Source: Roseomonas sp. | Lineage (GTDB): Bacteria > Pseudomonadota > Alphaproteobacteria > Acetobacterales > Acetobacteraceae | Direction: 5' to 3' | NCBI GenBank assembly: GCA_020249145.1 | Contig: JADCGF010000001.1 | Span: 310,001 to 374,000, forward strand | Length of the DNA stretch: 64,000 bases | Part shown: positions 17,235 to 26,585 of the stretch, one piece after another | Layout: every line of letters begins with the position of its first letter | Position numbering within the stretch: the stretch's first letter is position 1 | Position numbers and translations under genes: made by a program | Notes under the pieces: model-generated | The model's database searches: none | What the model saw: only the letters and a program-made list of their open reading frames with translations | Told to the model about the DNA's origin: nothing

Positions 17235-18914
17235 ATGGCTTCGGAGCATAAACGGGAGGGGGCTGCCGCTGCCGCGCTTCTGGCGCGGGAAGCAAAGGCA
17301 TTGAGGGGGCGGCTCTACGGGCCGGTCCTGCTTGGCCTTGCGCTGGCACTTGCCGCCGTGGCGCAGGCGTTGCTGATCGCGCGTTTATTGGCCGCGCTGC
17401 TGGGCGCGGCGCAACCGCAATGGGCTGATCTTATCGGCGCCGGCGCGCTGGCGCTGGTGATGGCGGCGCTTGGCATTGCGCAGGAACGCGCCCAGACCGC
17501 CGCCGGCGAAGAAGCCAAAGCCAGCCTGCGCGCGCGGATCTTTGCCCGGTTGCTGGCCCAAGGCCCTGGCGATCAGCGCCCGGTGGGCGAGAAAAGCGCG
17601 CTGGTGGTGGAACGTGTGGAGGCCATGGAAGGCTATTTCGCACGCTGGATGCCCGCTGCCATCATCGCCGTGCTGGCGCCCTTGCTGATTGCCGGCATCG
17701 CCGCGCTGTTTGATCCGCTGAGCGGGCTCATCCTGCTGGTGGCCGGCCTGATGGTGCCAGTTGCCCAGGCAGTTTCCGGCATTGGCGCGGCCCAGGCCAG
17801 CCGGCGCCAATTCGCATCACTGCAACGGCTTTCCGGACGCTTTTTGGATCGCATGCGCGGCCTGCCCGTTTTGGTGCTGTTCAATCAGCAGCACGCCGAA
17901 ACCAAAAGGCTGAGCGCGGCGGCCGAGGAATTGCGCCAGCGCACCATGCGCGTGTTGCGCGTTGCCTTCATCTCCTCCGGTGCGATGGAATTGATCGCAG
18001 CGGCGGCACTCGCCTGCCTTGCTATTCGCCATGGGGCGGTGCTGACAGGCGCTCATCCCGCCCCGGTCACGGCGTTTTTCGTGGTGCTGCTGGTGCCGGT
18101 GTTCTTCCTGCCGCTGCGCGCCTTTGCCGCCGCTTATCACGAACAGCTTGGCGCGCGGGGTGCGGCGGCTGATCTGGCGCCCTTGCTGAACCAACCGGAA
18201 GAAACCGGTCTGTTGCTGGAAGAAGTGCCGCCCAAGGTCACCATCACCTTCCAGGATGTGCGACTTTCCTATGATCCATCACGCCCACCCGCGCTGGATG
18301 GGCTTTCCTTCCGTGTGCTGGCCGGTGAGACACTGCTGCTGACCGGCGCTTCCGGCGCGGGCAAGACATCCGCGCTACGGATTCTGATGGGTTTCGCCCG
18401 GCCCGAATCGGGGCGCGTTGCCATCAATGGCCGAGACGCCATGCAGCTGAAGCCTTCCGAATTGCGGCGCCTGTCATCCTATGTCGGGCAGCGCGCGCAT
18501 CTGTTTCGGGCGACGTTGCGCGAAAACATTCGCCTCGCGCGGCCTGATGCGGATGATGCCGCCGTGCTGGCCGCCGCAGAGGCCGCGCAAGTGATGGATT
18601 TTGTGCGCGATCTACCGCGCGGGCTGGATACGTTGATTGGCGAAGGCGGCTTCGGGCTTTCCGGTGGCCAGGCGCAGCGCGTGGCACTTGCGCGCGCCTT
18701 CCTGCGTGACACGCCCTTGGTGCTTTTGGATGAACCCACCGCGCATCTTGATCCGGGGACCGAGGCTTCCGTGCTGGATGCGCTGCGCCGGCTTTGTGTG
18801 GGCCGCACCGCCATTATCGCAACCCATGCCAAGGCCGCGCGATCCTATTTCGGCCAAAGGCTGGAAATCGCCGATGGGCGCATACAGGGCAGCCGCATGG
18901 CGGGGAATGATTAG
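17235..18914 (+). CDS. cydD: Thiol reductant ABC exporter subunit CydD
   Basis: The 559-residue protein is an ABC exporter half: about six membrane helices in residues 30-310, then an ATPase domain with Walker A (GASGAGKT, about residue 371), signature LSGGQAQRVALARA and Walker B LVLLDEPTAHLD. CydDC exports cysteine and glutathione to the periplasm, needed for assembly of cytochrome bd and for c-type cytochromes. The partner cydC follows 3 bases downstream. No cydAB oxidase genes are in the window. Confidence 0.93.
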   Translation: MASEHKREGAAAAALLAREAKALRGRLYGPVLLGLALALAAVAQALLIARLLAALLGAAQPQWADLIGAGALALVMAALGIAQERAQTAAGEEAKASLRARIFARLLAQGPGDQRPVGEKSALVVERVEAMEGYFARWMPAAIIAVLAPLLIAGIAALFDPLSGLILLVAGLMVPVAQAVSGIGAAQASRRQFASLQRLSGRFLDRMRGLPVLVLFNQQHAETKRLSAAAEELRQRTMRVLRVAFISSGAMELIAAAALACLAIRHGAVLTGAHPAPVTAFFVVLLVPVFFLPLRAFAAAYHEQLGARGAAADLAPLLNQPEETGLLLEEVPPKVTITFQDVRLSYDPSRPPALDGLSFRVLAGETLLLTGASGAGKTSALRILMGFARPESGRVAINGRDAMQLKPSELRRLSSYVGQRAHLFRATLRENIRLARPDADDAAVLAAAEAAQVMDFVRDLPRGLDTLIGEGGFGLSGGQAQRVALARAFLRDTPLVLLDEPTAHLDPGTEASVLDALRRLCVGRTAIIATHAKAARSYFGQRLEIADGRIQGSRMAGND

Positions 18915-18917
18915 GCC

Positions 18918-20582
18918 ATGACCGCTGATCTTTTCCGCGTCCTGAGGCTTTGGCTGGAACGTTCCGGCTGGTTGGTGGTGGGGATCATCGTCACGGTGAT
19001 CTCGGCGCTAGCGGGCGTTGCCCTTCTGGCCTTTGCGGGCAAGCTGGTGGCGGCATCGGTGGGTGGGGCGGAAAGTGCTGCGCTTGCTGCGGCGGGCGTG
19101 ATTGCGCTGCTGTGGTTGCGCCCCTTGATCCTGCTGCGCCCGATCATGCGCTATCTGGAACGGTTGGCGACCCATGAAGCGACCTTCCGCGCTTTGGCCG
19201 ATATGCGCGTGTGGTTTTTTGGGCGCCTGGCCGAACGCCTGCCAACCGGGCTTGGCTTGCGTCGCGCGGGGGATTTGCTCGGGCGTCTGGTGGCGGATGT
19301 TGAAGCGCTTGATGGGCTTTATCTGCGCGCGCTGGTGCCGGCAGCGGCTTCCATTGCCGTGGTGCTGGCGATTGCGCTGATACTCGGCGCGGCGGACCCC
19401 TGGCTTGCCGTGGTGGTGGCGCTGCCACTGACCGCCGCTTTGGTGCTGCCGCTGTTGCTGGCGCCGGATGCGGCGCGAACAGCAGAAGCAACTTCCCGCG
19501 CCCAAGGCGAATTGCGCGCCGCGACGGTGGACCCGCTGACCGGGCTTGAAGATACGCTGGCGGCGAATGGAGAGGCGCGCGCGCTGGCGCGGGTGGCTCA
19601 GGAAGATAGGGCGCTATCTGGCGCACAGCGCGCCTTGGCACGCCGCGCTGCCTGGGGCGGTGCGGCGGGCGCCCTGCTCACGCAAGTGGCGCTGTTGGCT
19701 GCGCTTGGTTGGACGATGCTGGCCGGGCAGCCCGCCATGGCGGCGGGGGTGCTCGCGGTATTCCTGGCGATTGCGGCGGCCGAGGCTTTGGGGCTGATGC
19801 CGCGCGCCGGGGCTGCCGTGGCAGCCGCCGCCGCTGGCGCGCGGCGGCTTTTTGAAGCGGCCGATGCTGCAGAACCAGTACCCGATCCCGTGGCAGCCAG
19901 CGCGGCACCTTCGGGCCATGCGCTTTCCTTGCGCGATGTCGTGTTTTCCTGGGCGCCCGATCGGCCCCGCGTGTTTGATGGGCTTGATCTGGATGTGCCG
20001 GAAGGCGCGCGTATTGCGCTGCTTGGCCCCTCCGGCACCGGCAAATCCACCCTCGCCGCGCTGTTGCTGAAATTCGCCGCACCCCAGCAGGGTGGCATCA
20101 CGCTCGGCGGCGTTGATATCGCGACCCTTCCGGCTGCGGTTTTGCGCGATCGGATTGCCTGGCTCACGCAGGATGCGCGGTTGTTTGATGACAGCATCGC
20201 CGCCAATCTGCGCCTTGCTGCGCCGGATGCAGATGACGCCGCGCTTTGGCGCGCGCTGGACCGGGCGCGGATCGGCGATGTGGTGCGCGCCCTGCCGGAA
20301 GGCCTGAACACGCAATGCGGCGAAGCCGGCGCGCGGTTTTCGGGTGGCCAGGCGCGGCGGATTGCGCTGGCCCGCGCGCTGCTTTCCCCAGCACCCGTCC
20401 TGATTCTGGATGAACCCGCCGCCGGGCTGGATGCCGCGACGGAACGCGCCTTCATGGAAACACTGGATGAAGCGACCGCCGGGCGCAGCGTGATCCTGAT
20501 TCTGCACCGCCTGACCGGCGTGGAACGGCCAAGTCGTATTCTGCGCCTGGTGGGCGGCAAGGCTATTGCGGCGACGGGGTGA
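18918..20582 (+). CDS. cydC: Thiol reductant ABC exporter subunit CydC
   Basis: The 554-residue product is the second half of the heterodimeric exporter: a six-helix membrane domain to about residue 300, then an ATPase domain with Walker A GPSGTGKST, signature FSGGQARRIALARA and Walker B VLILDEPAAGLD. It directly follows cydD and must be co-translated with it. The transmembrane region contains ERLATHEATFRALADMRVWFFGRLAE, the CydC-typical cytoplasmic loop in part. Together the pair supplies periplasmic reductant, linking functionally to the ccm genes at the left edge. Confidence 0.93.
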   Translation: MTADLFRVLRLWLERSGWLVVGIIVTVISALAGVALLAFAGKLVAASVGGAESAALAAAGVIALLWLRPLILLRPIMRYLERLATHEATFRALADMRVWFFGRLAERLPTGLGLRRAGDLLGRLVADVEALDGLYLRALVPAAASIAVVLAIALILGAADPWLAVVVALPLTAALVLPLLLAPDAARTAEATSRAQGELRAATVDPLTGLEDTLAANGEARALARVAQEDRALSGAQRALARRAAWGGAAGALLTQVALLAALGWTMLAGQPAMAAGVLAVFLAIAAAEALGLMPRAGAAVAAAAAGARRLFEAADAAEPVPDPVAASAAPSGHALSLRDVVFSWAPDRPRVFDGLDLDVPEGARIALLGPSGTGKSTLAALLLKFAAPQQGGITLGGVDIATLPAAVLRDRIAWLTQDARLFDDSIAANLRLAAPDADDAALWRALDRARIGDVVRALPEGLNTQCGEAGARFSGGQARRIALARALLSPAPVLILDEPAAGLDAATERAFMETLDEATAGRSVILILHRLTGVERPSRILRLVGGKAIAATG

Positions 20583-20595
20583 AGCCGTTCAGGCG

Positions 20596-21156
20596 CTATT
20601 TCTTCATCCCTGCCAGATGCACGACACAGCGCGCAAAGCCTTGAAGGTCGCGCCAGCGCGCCGCTTCTGCAACCGGGTTCACTACCAATAGGCCGCCCGC
20701 CGCAGCGATGCCGCCATCCAGCATGAGGTTATCGGTCAGGCCGAAATCCTCAACCTCCATGCCATCGGCATCTTCCCAGGCGCCATTGGCGCGCCGATGC
20801 ACCTTGCCCTGCAACTGCGCAAGGCTGCGCATGGTGAAATTCCCCGGCGCATTACTGTAACCCAACACCGGGCGGCCCAGCGCACGCATGAAGCCAAGCT
20901 CATAAGCCGTGCCGGGATCAGCCGAGGCGCCGCGAAACGGGGTCAGATTCGCAATCAGCGCATCGCAGCCATGGATATGCGCTTCATTGCCCAGGTAAAT
21001 CCGCATCCAATCGGTATCGGCCTGGGGCGCGCCCGGTGCGGAGTCGGTCGGGAAAACGCCAATCATCCCGTGCTGGGCGCAAATGGCCCTCTTTTCCGCT
21101 GCGATGGCATCTCGGTCTGTCAGAAACACCTCCGGTCCCGCCAAATATACTCGCAT
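20596..21156 (-). CDS. Nucleoside 2-deoxyribosyltransferase family protein
   Basis: The 186-residue product begins VYLAGPEVF and contains the family's nucleophile region DPGTAYELGFMRALGRP, with the likely catalytic Glu in YELG. Members cleave or exchange N-glycosidic bonds of deoxynucleosides or nucleotides. The gene is convergent with cydC (13 bases apart) and divergent from the hydrolase at 21202. The exact substrate (nucleoside or nucleotide) is uncertain. Confidence 0.88.
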   Translation of the reverse strand: MRVYLAGPEVFLTDRDAIAAEKRAICAQHGMIGVFPTDSAPGAPQADTDWMRIYLGNEAHIHGCDALIANLTPFRGASADPGTAYELGFMRALGRPVLGYSNAPGNFTMRSLAQLQGKVHRRANGAWEDADGMEVEDFGLTDNLMLDGGIAAAGGLLVVNPVAEAARWRDLQGFARCVVHLAGMKK

Positions 21157-21201
21157 CGCCCCGCCTTGCCTGTCATGGCTTTCCTATGCGGAGATAGGCG
21201 C

Positions 21202-22035
21202 ATGGATGCCGAACGGGAATACAATAACCGGGCCCGCGTGCCCGAAAGCGCCGAAATCATCGCCGGCTGGGCGCGGGATGCCGCTGCCTTCCGCGAAAGC
21301 GGGGTGCGGGCAGAGTTGAACCTCGCTTATGGCGCGGGAGAACGGGAGAAGCTGGACCTGTTCCTGCCACCCAATGCCGAAGCCGCGCCCACCGCGCTTT
21401 TCATCCATGGCGGCTATTGGCAGGCGCTCGATCGGTCCTTTGTCAGCCATTGCGCGCGTGGCTTGCTGGGCCAAGGGGTCGCGGTGGCGGTGCCTTCCTA
21501 TGACCTCTGCCCCGCGGTGACACTGGGGGAGATCGCCGAACAAATGCGCCGCGCTGCGGCCTTTGTGCATCGGCGTCGGGGCGGGCGGTTGCTGGCGGCG
21601 GGCCATTCCGCCGGCGGGCAGCTTGCGGCGCTATTGCTGGCGACGGATTGGCCCGCCTTTCAGCCCGGCCTGCCGGCTGGGATGGTCGGGGCGGCCTTGC
21701 CGGTTTCTGGTGTTTTCGAATTGGGGCCGCTCTGCGGCACCAGCATTGCCAAGGCCCTGAACCTGACGAGGCAAGACATTGCCACCCTATCGCCGCGCCT
21801 GCTGCCCCCGCCCGCTTTCGATGCGCTTCATGTCGTGGTCGGCGGGGCTGAAAGCGATGAATTCATCCGCCAAAGCCGCGATTTCGCCAATCACTGGGGC
21901 GGCAGTTTTGAAGCCTTGCCCGGCGCCAATCACTTCACCGTGCTGGACCCCTTCACGAACCCCGCCCATCCCTTGATGATTCGTGCTGGCAAAATGGCGG
22001 AGCGCCTTGCCTTGCGCCCGGGCTTCGCGCAGTAA
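21202..22035 (+). CDS. Alpha/beta hydrolase, kynurenine formamidase-like
   Basis: The 277-residue protein has the oxyanion motif HGGYW (H69-W73) and the nucleophile elbow GHSAGG with S136; a late His in GANHF completes the triad. HGGYW is characteristic of bacterial arylformamidase/BD-FAE-like esterases. The ATG at 21202 is chosen since it gives the normal N-terminus; the frame stays open far upstream but overlaps the divergent gene. It lies 35 bases before the ABC transporter binding-protein gene, so it may belong to the same transcription unit. Confidence 0.85.
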   Translation: MDAEREYNNRARVPESAEIIAGWARDAAAFRESGVRAELNLAYGAGEREKLDLFLPPNAEAAPTALFIHGGYWQALDRSFVSHCARGLLGQGVAVAVPSYDLCPAVTLGEIAEQMRRAAAFVHRRRGGRLLAAGHSAGGQLAALLLATDWPAFQPGLPAGMVGAALPVSGVFELGPLCGTSIAKALNLTRQDIATLSPRLLPPPAFDALHVVVGGAESDEFIRQSRDFANHWGGSFEALPGANHFTVLDPFTNPAHPLMIRAGKMAERLALRPGFAQ

Positions 22036-22070
22036 GTCAGCTGAGGCATTTCAACCGGGGAGGCTTAACA

Positions 22071-23252
22071 ATGAGCGCTTTTTCACGTCGTACCGCCATG
22101 GGCGGCGCCTTGGGGCTGCTGGCAGCGCCCGCCATTCTGCATGCGCAACCCACGGGCGGGGTAAAGATTGGCTTGGTTGCCGTGCAAACCGGCCCGCAAG
22201 CCGCCTTGGGAACGCAGTTGCGCGATGGGTTCCTGATGGGGCTGCGGCAACTGAATGGCCGACTGGGCGGGCTGACCGCTGAGACCGTGATGATTGATGA
22301 TGAATTGCGCCCCGATGTGGCGGTGACCAAGGTGCGCACCGCGCTTGAACGCGACCGCTGCGATTTCATTGTGGGCGTTGTTTTTTCAAACATCCTGCAA
22401 GCCATTATTCGCCCGGTGACGGAAGCCAATACCTTCCTGATCAGCACCAATGCCGGGCCTTCCACCCTGGCGGGGCGTGGCTGCAATCCCTTCTTCTTCG
22501 CCACATCCTACAATAATGATCAGGTGCATGCCGTGATCGGCCAGGTCTGCGAAGATCAGGGCTATCGGCGCGTTTTCGTGCTGGTGCCGAATTACCAGGC
22601 CGGACGCGATGCGGTGGCCGGCTTCAAATCCCGCTTCAAGGGCGAAGTGGTGGATGAGGTTTATGTGCCGCTGACGCAGCTTGATTTCGCGGCAGAGCTC
22701 GCGAAGATCGCCGCCGCCAGGCCGGATGCGATTTTCACCTTCATGCCGGGCGGGCTTGGGGTCAATCTGGTGCGGCAATATCGCCAGGCGGGGCTCGCGC
22801 ATATTCCCTTCCTGTCCACCTTCACGGTGGATGAAGCCACGCTGCCCGCGCAGCAGGATGCGGCGGTTGGCTTCTTTTCGGGATCGAATTGGGCGCCGAA
22901 TATGGACAATGCGGCCAATCGCCGCTTCGTTTCGGATTTCGAAGCCGCCTTCAATTACGTGCCGGCCAGCTACGCGGCGCAGGCCTATGATGGCGCCATG
23001 CTGCTCGATTCCGCCATTCGCCGTGCGGGTGGCCGCTTGGCCGATAAGGATGCGCTGCGTGCCGGCTTGCGCGCGGCGGATTTCACCTCAGTCCGCGGTA
23101 ACTTCAAATTCGGCGCGAACCACTTCCCCGTGCAGGATTTCTGGCTGACGCGGGTGGCCCGGCGCCCCGACGGCAAATTCCAGACAGAGATCGTGCGCAA
23201 GGTGCTTGAGAACAACGTGGACCCATGGGTCGCCGAATGCCGCATGCGCTAA
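22071..23252 (+). CDS. ABC transporter substrate-binding protein, branched-chain amino-acid type
   Basis: The 393-residue product starts with a twin-arginine-like signal (SRRTAMGGALGLLAAPAIL) ending near residue 25 at an Ala-x-Ala type site. The mature part begins VKIGLVAVQTGPQAALG and is a type I periplasmic binding fold of the LivK group. It is the first gene of a five-gene transporter cluster (binding protein, two permeases, two ATPases). The ligand may be an amino acid, amide, urea or aromatic acid; sequence alone does not decide. Confidence 0.92.
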   Translation: MSAFSRRTAMGGALGLLAAPAILHAQPTGGVKIGLVAVQTGPQAALGTQLRDGFLMGLRQLNGRLGGLTAETVMIDDELRPDVAVTKVRTALERDRCDFIVGVVFSNILQAIIRPVTEANTFLISTNAGPSTLAGRGCNPFFFATSYNNDQVHAVIGQVCEDQGYRRVFVLVPNYQAGRDAVAGFKSRFKGEVVDEVYVPLTQLDFAAELAKIAAARPDAIFTFMPGGLGVNLVRQYRQAGLAHIPFLSTFTVDEATLPAQQDAAVGFFSGSNWAPNMDNAANRRFVSDFEAAFNYVPASYAAQAYDGAMLLDSAIRRAGGRLADKDALRAGLRAADFTSVRGNFKFGANHFPVQDFWLTRVARRPDGKFQTEIVRKVLENNVDPWVAECRMR

Positions 23253-23259
23253 ACCAGAA

Positions 23260-24183
23260 GTGAGTACTGGGCTTTTCCTGGTGCAGGCCTTGAACGGCCT
23301 GCAACTTGGCATTCTGCTTTTTCTGGTGGCTGCGGGGCTCACGCTGGTTTTTGGCGTGATGGATTTCATCAACCTGGCCCATGGGGTGCAGTATATGCTG
23401 GGGGCTTATCTGGGCGCTGCCCTGGCGGCGGCGACAGGTTCCTTCTGGCTTGGGCTTTTGTTGGCGCTACCGGCGGCGCTGATTTTCGGCCTGCTGTTGG
23501 AAATGCTGATCTTTCGGCATCTTTATGATCGCGATCATTTGTCGCAGGTGCTGGCGACCTTTGGCGTGATCCTGTTTCTCAATCAAGCGGTGAAGGCCAT
23601 TTGGGGTGCGGCGCCGCTGCAAGTGCCCATTCCCGAATTGCTTGAAGGCGGCGTGGTGCTGATGCCGGGGCTGCAATATCCGCTCTATCGCATTGCCGTG
23701 CTTGTTGCCGGTATCGCCGTGGCACTTGGCTTGTGGTTTTTGGTGGAGCGCACGCGCCTTGGCATGCTGGTGCGCGCGGGGGCCACCAATGCGCCCATGG
23801 TCTCAGCGCTTGGCGTGGATATTCGCCGGCTTTTCATGCTGGTCTTTGCCTTTGGTGCCATGCTGGCGGGTTTCGCCGGTGTGCTGGCGGGGCCGATATT
23901 TTCGGTGGAACCCGGCATGGGCGATCATGTGCTGATCCTTGCCTTTGTTGTGATTGTGATTGGCGGCATTGGATCCATTCGCGGCGCCTTCATTGCGGCG
24001 CTGATCGTGGGGCTCACGGATACGCTCGGCAAATCGCTGATGCCGGATTTGATGCGGCTGTTTCTTGACCCATCTGCCGCGCGGCAAACCGGCGCGGCTT
24101 TGGCTTCCATGCTGGTCTATATCGCCATGGCGGCGATCCTGGCCTTTCGCCCGCGCGGGCTTTTCCCGGCCAGGAGCAGCTAG
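23260..24183 (+). CDS. livH: Branched-chain amino-acid type ABC permease (LivH family)
   Basis: The protein of about 307 residues has eight or so hydrophobic helices and the LivH hallmark LTLVFGVMDFINLAHGVQYMLGAY near its start, shown here in part. The start is ambiguous: GTG at 23260 or GTG at 23281, both weakly preceded by ribosome-site sequence. It follows the binding-protein stop by 7 bases and precedes livM by one base, so all belong to one operon. It forms half of the membrane channel with LivM. Confidence 0.9.
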   Translation: MSTGLFLVQALNGLQLGILLFLVAAGLTLVFGVMDFINLAHGVQYMLGAYLGAALAAATGSFWLGLLLALPAALIFGLLLEMLIFRHLYDRDHLSQVLATFGVILFLNQAVKAIWGAAPLQVPIPELLEGGVVLMPGLQYPLYRIAVLVAGIAVALGLWFLVERTRLGMLVRAGATNAPMVSALGVDIRRLFMLVFAFGAMLAGFAGVLAGPIFSVEPGMGDHVLILAFVVIVIGGIGSIRGAFIAALIVGLTDTLGKSLMPDLMRLFLDPSAARQTGAALASMLVYIAMAAILAFRPRGLFPARSS

Positions 24184-24184
24184 A

Positions 24185-25120
24185 ATGCCGCGTCTGCGGC
24201 TGGATGTGGCGCTGACGCTGCTGGTGCTGGTTGCGCTTGCGCTTGCGCCCTTCATCGGGCTTGGCGCCAATCATTACCTGACCATGTTCGCGCGCATGAT
24301 GATCCTGGCCGCGGCCGCCGTTTCGCTTTCCTTCCTGGTGGGCGGCGCGGGCCTTGCCAGCCTTGGCCATGCGGCGGCGATGGGTGTGGGCGCCTATGCC
24401 GTTGCCATTCTTGATGCGCATCGGCTCACCGACATCACCATCGTCCTGCCCGTCGCGATTGCTGCCGCCGCGTTGTTTTCCCTGCTGACGGGTGCGATTG
24501 CCATTCGCACCGAAGGCGTGAATTTCATCATGATCACGCTGGCCTTTGGGCAGATGGCGTTTTTCACCGCGTCATCACTCGCGGCCTATGGCGGGGATGA
24601 TGGCTATACGCTCTATGACCGTACGGAAATCTTCGGCACGCGGCTGATGGAAAATCGGCTTTTCTTCCATTACCTCTGCTTGGGTTTTCTCGTGTTCTGC
24701 TGGGGATTTTGCGCCATGCTGCTGGCATCGCGCTTCGGGCGGGTGCTGCGCGCGGCGCGGGAGAATTCATTGCGCGCGCAGGCGGTAGGTTTCGCGCCTT
24801 ATCCGTATCGGCTTTTGGCCTATGTCATTGCCGGCACGCTGGCGGGGCTGGCGGGCGTATTGTTTGCCAATGCCACCGAATTCGTCGCCCCCGCCTATAT
24901 GAGCTGGCAGCGTTCCGGTGAGTTGATTTTCATGGTGATCCTGGGTGGGCTTGGGCGGCTTTCCGGCGCCATCCTTGGCGCCGTGCTTTTCGTGCTGCTG
25001 GAAACCTGGCTGCCCAACCTGACGGCGCATTGGAAACTGATCTTCGGCCCGCTGCTGATCCTGGCGGTGCTGTTCATGCGTGGCGGGCTGATCGGTTTTT
25101 TGGGGGCGCGCCGTGGCTGA
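24185..25120 (+). CDS. livM: Branched-chain amino-acid type ABC permease (LivM family)
   Basis: The 311-residue protein begins MPRLRLDVALTL at the ATG one base after the livH stop. Its hydrophobic helices include the LivM hallmarks GGAGLASLGHAAAMGVGAYA and RTEGVNFIMITLAFGQM. It pairs with LivH. A longer in-frame extension upstream would overlap livH and is not needed. The next gene starts with a GTG inside its final codons. Confidence 0.92.
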   Translation: MPRLRLDVALTLLVLVALALAPFIGLGANHYLTMFARMMILAAAAVSLSFLVGGAGLASLGHAAAMGVGAYAVAILDAHRLTDITIVLPVAIAAAALFSLLTGAIAIRTEGVNFIMITLAFGQMAFFTASSLAAYGGDDGYTLYDRTEIFGTRLMENRLFFHYLCLGFLVFCWGFCAMLLASRFGRVLRAARENSLRAQAVGFAPYPYRLLAYVIAGTLAGLAGVLFANATEFVAPAYMSWQRSGELIFMVILGGLGRLSGAILGAVLFVLLETWLPNLTAHWKLIFGPLLILAVLFMRGGLIGFLGARRG

Positions 25121-25871
25121 AGCCCTGCTCAGCATCCAGGGCTTGCGCAAGCATTATGGCGGGCTTGCGGTGACCAATGATGTCAGCCTGGAAGTGTTGC
25201 CTGGTGAAATCCATGCGCTGATCGGCCCCAATGGCGCGGGCAAGACCACGCTGATCCATCAGGTCACCGGCACTGTAGCGCCTGATGCGGGGCGCGTTGT
25301 CTTTGCTGGTGCGGATATCACGCGCTTTTCCTTCCCGCGCCGTGTGCATGCAGGACTCGCGCGCAGTTTTCAGATCACCAGTATCATCGCGGGCTTTTCG
25401 GTATTGGAAAATGTCGCCTTGGCGGCGCAGGCCAAAAGCGGGTCTTCCTTTCGCTTCTTTCGTGCTGCCGCTTTGGAAGAAGCCTTGAATAAGGCCGCGC
25501 GCGATGCCCTGACAGAGGTCGGGCTGGCAGATCGCGCGGCAATCCTTGCGGGTGCGCTCAGCCATGGCGAAAAGCGCGCTTTGGAAATCGCTATCGCACT
25601 TGCCACCCAGCCGCGCTTGCTGCTGCTGGATGAACCACTTGCTGGTGCGGGGCCGGAGGAGACTGAAAAACTTATCGCCCTGCTGCGGCGGCTCAAAGCG
25701 CGCTACGCCATCCTGCTTGTGGAACATGACATGCAGGCAGTATTTGCGCTGGCGGATCGGATTTCGGTGCTTGCCGAAGGGCGCATCATCGCCAATGGGA
25801 GCACCGCCGATATCCGCGCCAGTGCCGAAGTGCGCGCCGCCTATCTTGGCGAAGAAGAAATCCCATGCTGA
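25113..25871 (+). CDS. livG: ABC transporter ATP-binding protein (LivG family)
   Basis: The 252-residue ATPase starts with GTG and overlaps livM by 8 bases. It has Walker A GPNGAGKTT, the LivG-type signature LSHGEKRALEIAIAL and Walker B LLLLDEPLAG. The LivG-specific arginine-rich FPRRVHAGLARSFQ segment is present. It powers the LivHM permease together with LivF, whose start overlaps its stop by 7 bases. Confidence 0.93.
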   Translation: MAEALLSIQGLRKHYGGLAVTNDVSLEVLPGEIHALIGPNGAGKTTLIHQVTGTVAPDAGRVVFAGADITRFSFPRRVHAGLARSFQITSIIAGFSVLENVALAAQAKSGSSFRFFRAAALEEALNKAARDALTEVGLADRAAILAGALSHGEKRALEIAIALATQPRLLLLDEPLAGAGPEETEKLIALLRRLKARYAILLVEHDMQAVFALADRISVLAEGRIIANGSTADIRASAEVRAAYLGEEEIPC

Positions 25872-26566
25872 CGCTTGAAGATGTTGTCGCCGGCTATGGC
25901 GAAAGCCAGGTGCTGAATGGCATCGGCTTTGGCGTGGGTGCGGCACAGGTGGTCACATTGCTCGGGCGTAATGGTATGGGCAAGACCACCACGGTGCGCG
26001 CCATTATGGGCCTGATCCGCCCAAGTGCCGGGCATATCCATTTTGACGGTGAGGAGATTACCGCCGCCCCCCCCTATCGCATTGCGCAGCGCGGCATTGG
26101 GCTGGTGCCGGAAGGGCGACAGATTTTCCCGAGTTTGAGCGTGGAGGAAAATCTTGTTGCCACCGCCGCCAATCGCACGGGCGGTACGCCGCGATGGGAT
26201 TTGCCCGCGATTTATGCGCTGTTCCCGCGCCTTGCCGAACGGCGCCGTCAATCCGGCGCCAAGCTTTCAGGCGGGGAACAACAAATGCTCGCCATTGGTC
26301 GCGCGCTGATGACCAATCCGCGTCTGTTGGTGCTGGATGAGGCGACCGAGGGTCTGGCGCCGCTGATCCGCGCGGAAATCTGGCAGGTGATGGCGAAGCT
26401 GCGCGCCGAAGGCCAGGCGATATTGCTGATAGACAAGAACCTGGCCGCGGTGATGCGCCTGGCCGATTGGCATGTGGTGATCGAAAAGGGGCGTGTGGTT
26501 TGGCAGGGCGATAGCGCTGCACTGGCCGCCGCCCCGGAGATCCGCGACACTTATTTGCATGTCTGA
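25865..26566 (+). CDS. livF: ABC transporter ATP-binding protein (LivF family)
   Basis: The 233-residue ATPase has Walker A GRNGMGKTT, the LivF-type segment GIGLVPEGRQIFPSLSVEEN, signature LSGGEQQMLAIGRAL and Walker B LLVLDEATEGLAP. It is the last gene of the transporter operon and ends 19 bases before a convergent enoyl-CoA hydratase gene. Walker B has DEAT rather than DEPS, common in this family. Confidence 0.93.
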   Translation: MLTLEDVVAGYGESQVLNGIGFGVGAAQVVTLLGRNGMGKTTTVRAIMGLIRPSAGHIHFDGEEITAAPPYRIAQRGIGLVPEGRQIFPSLSVEENLVATAANRTGGTPRWDLPAIYALFPRLAERRRQSGAKLSGGEQQMLAIGRALMTNPRLLVLDEATEGLAPLIRAEIWQVMAKLRAEGQAILLIDKNLAAVMRLADWHVVIEKGRVVWQGDSAALAAAPEIRDTYLHV

Positions 26567-26585
26567 AACAGCAACGGCCCTGCCA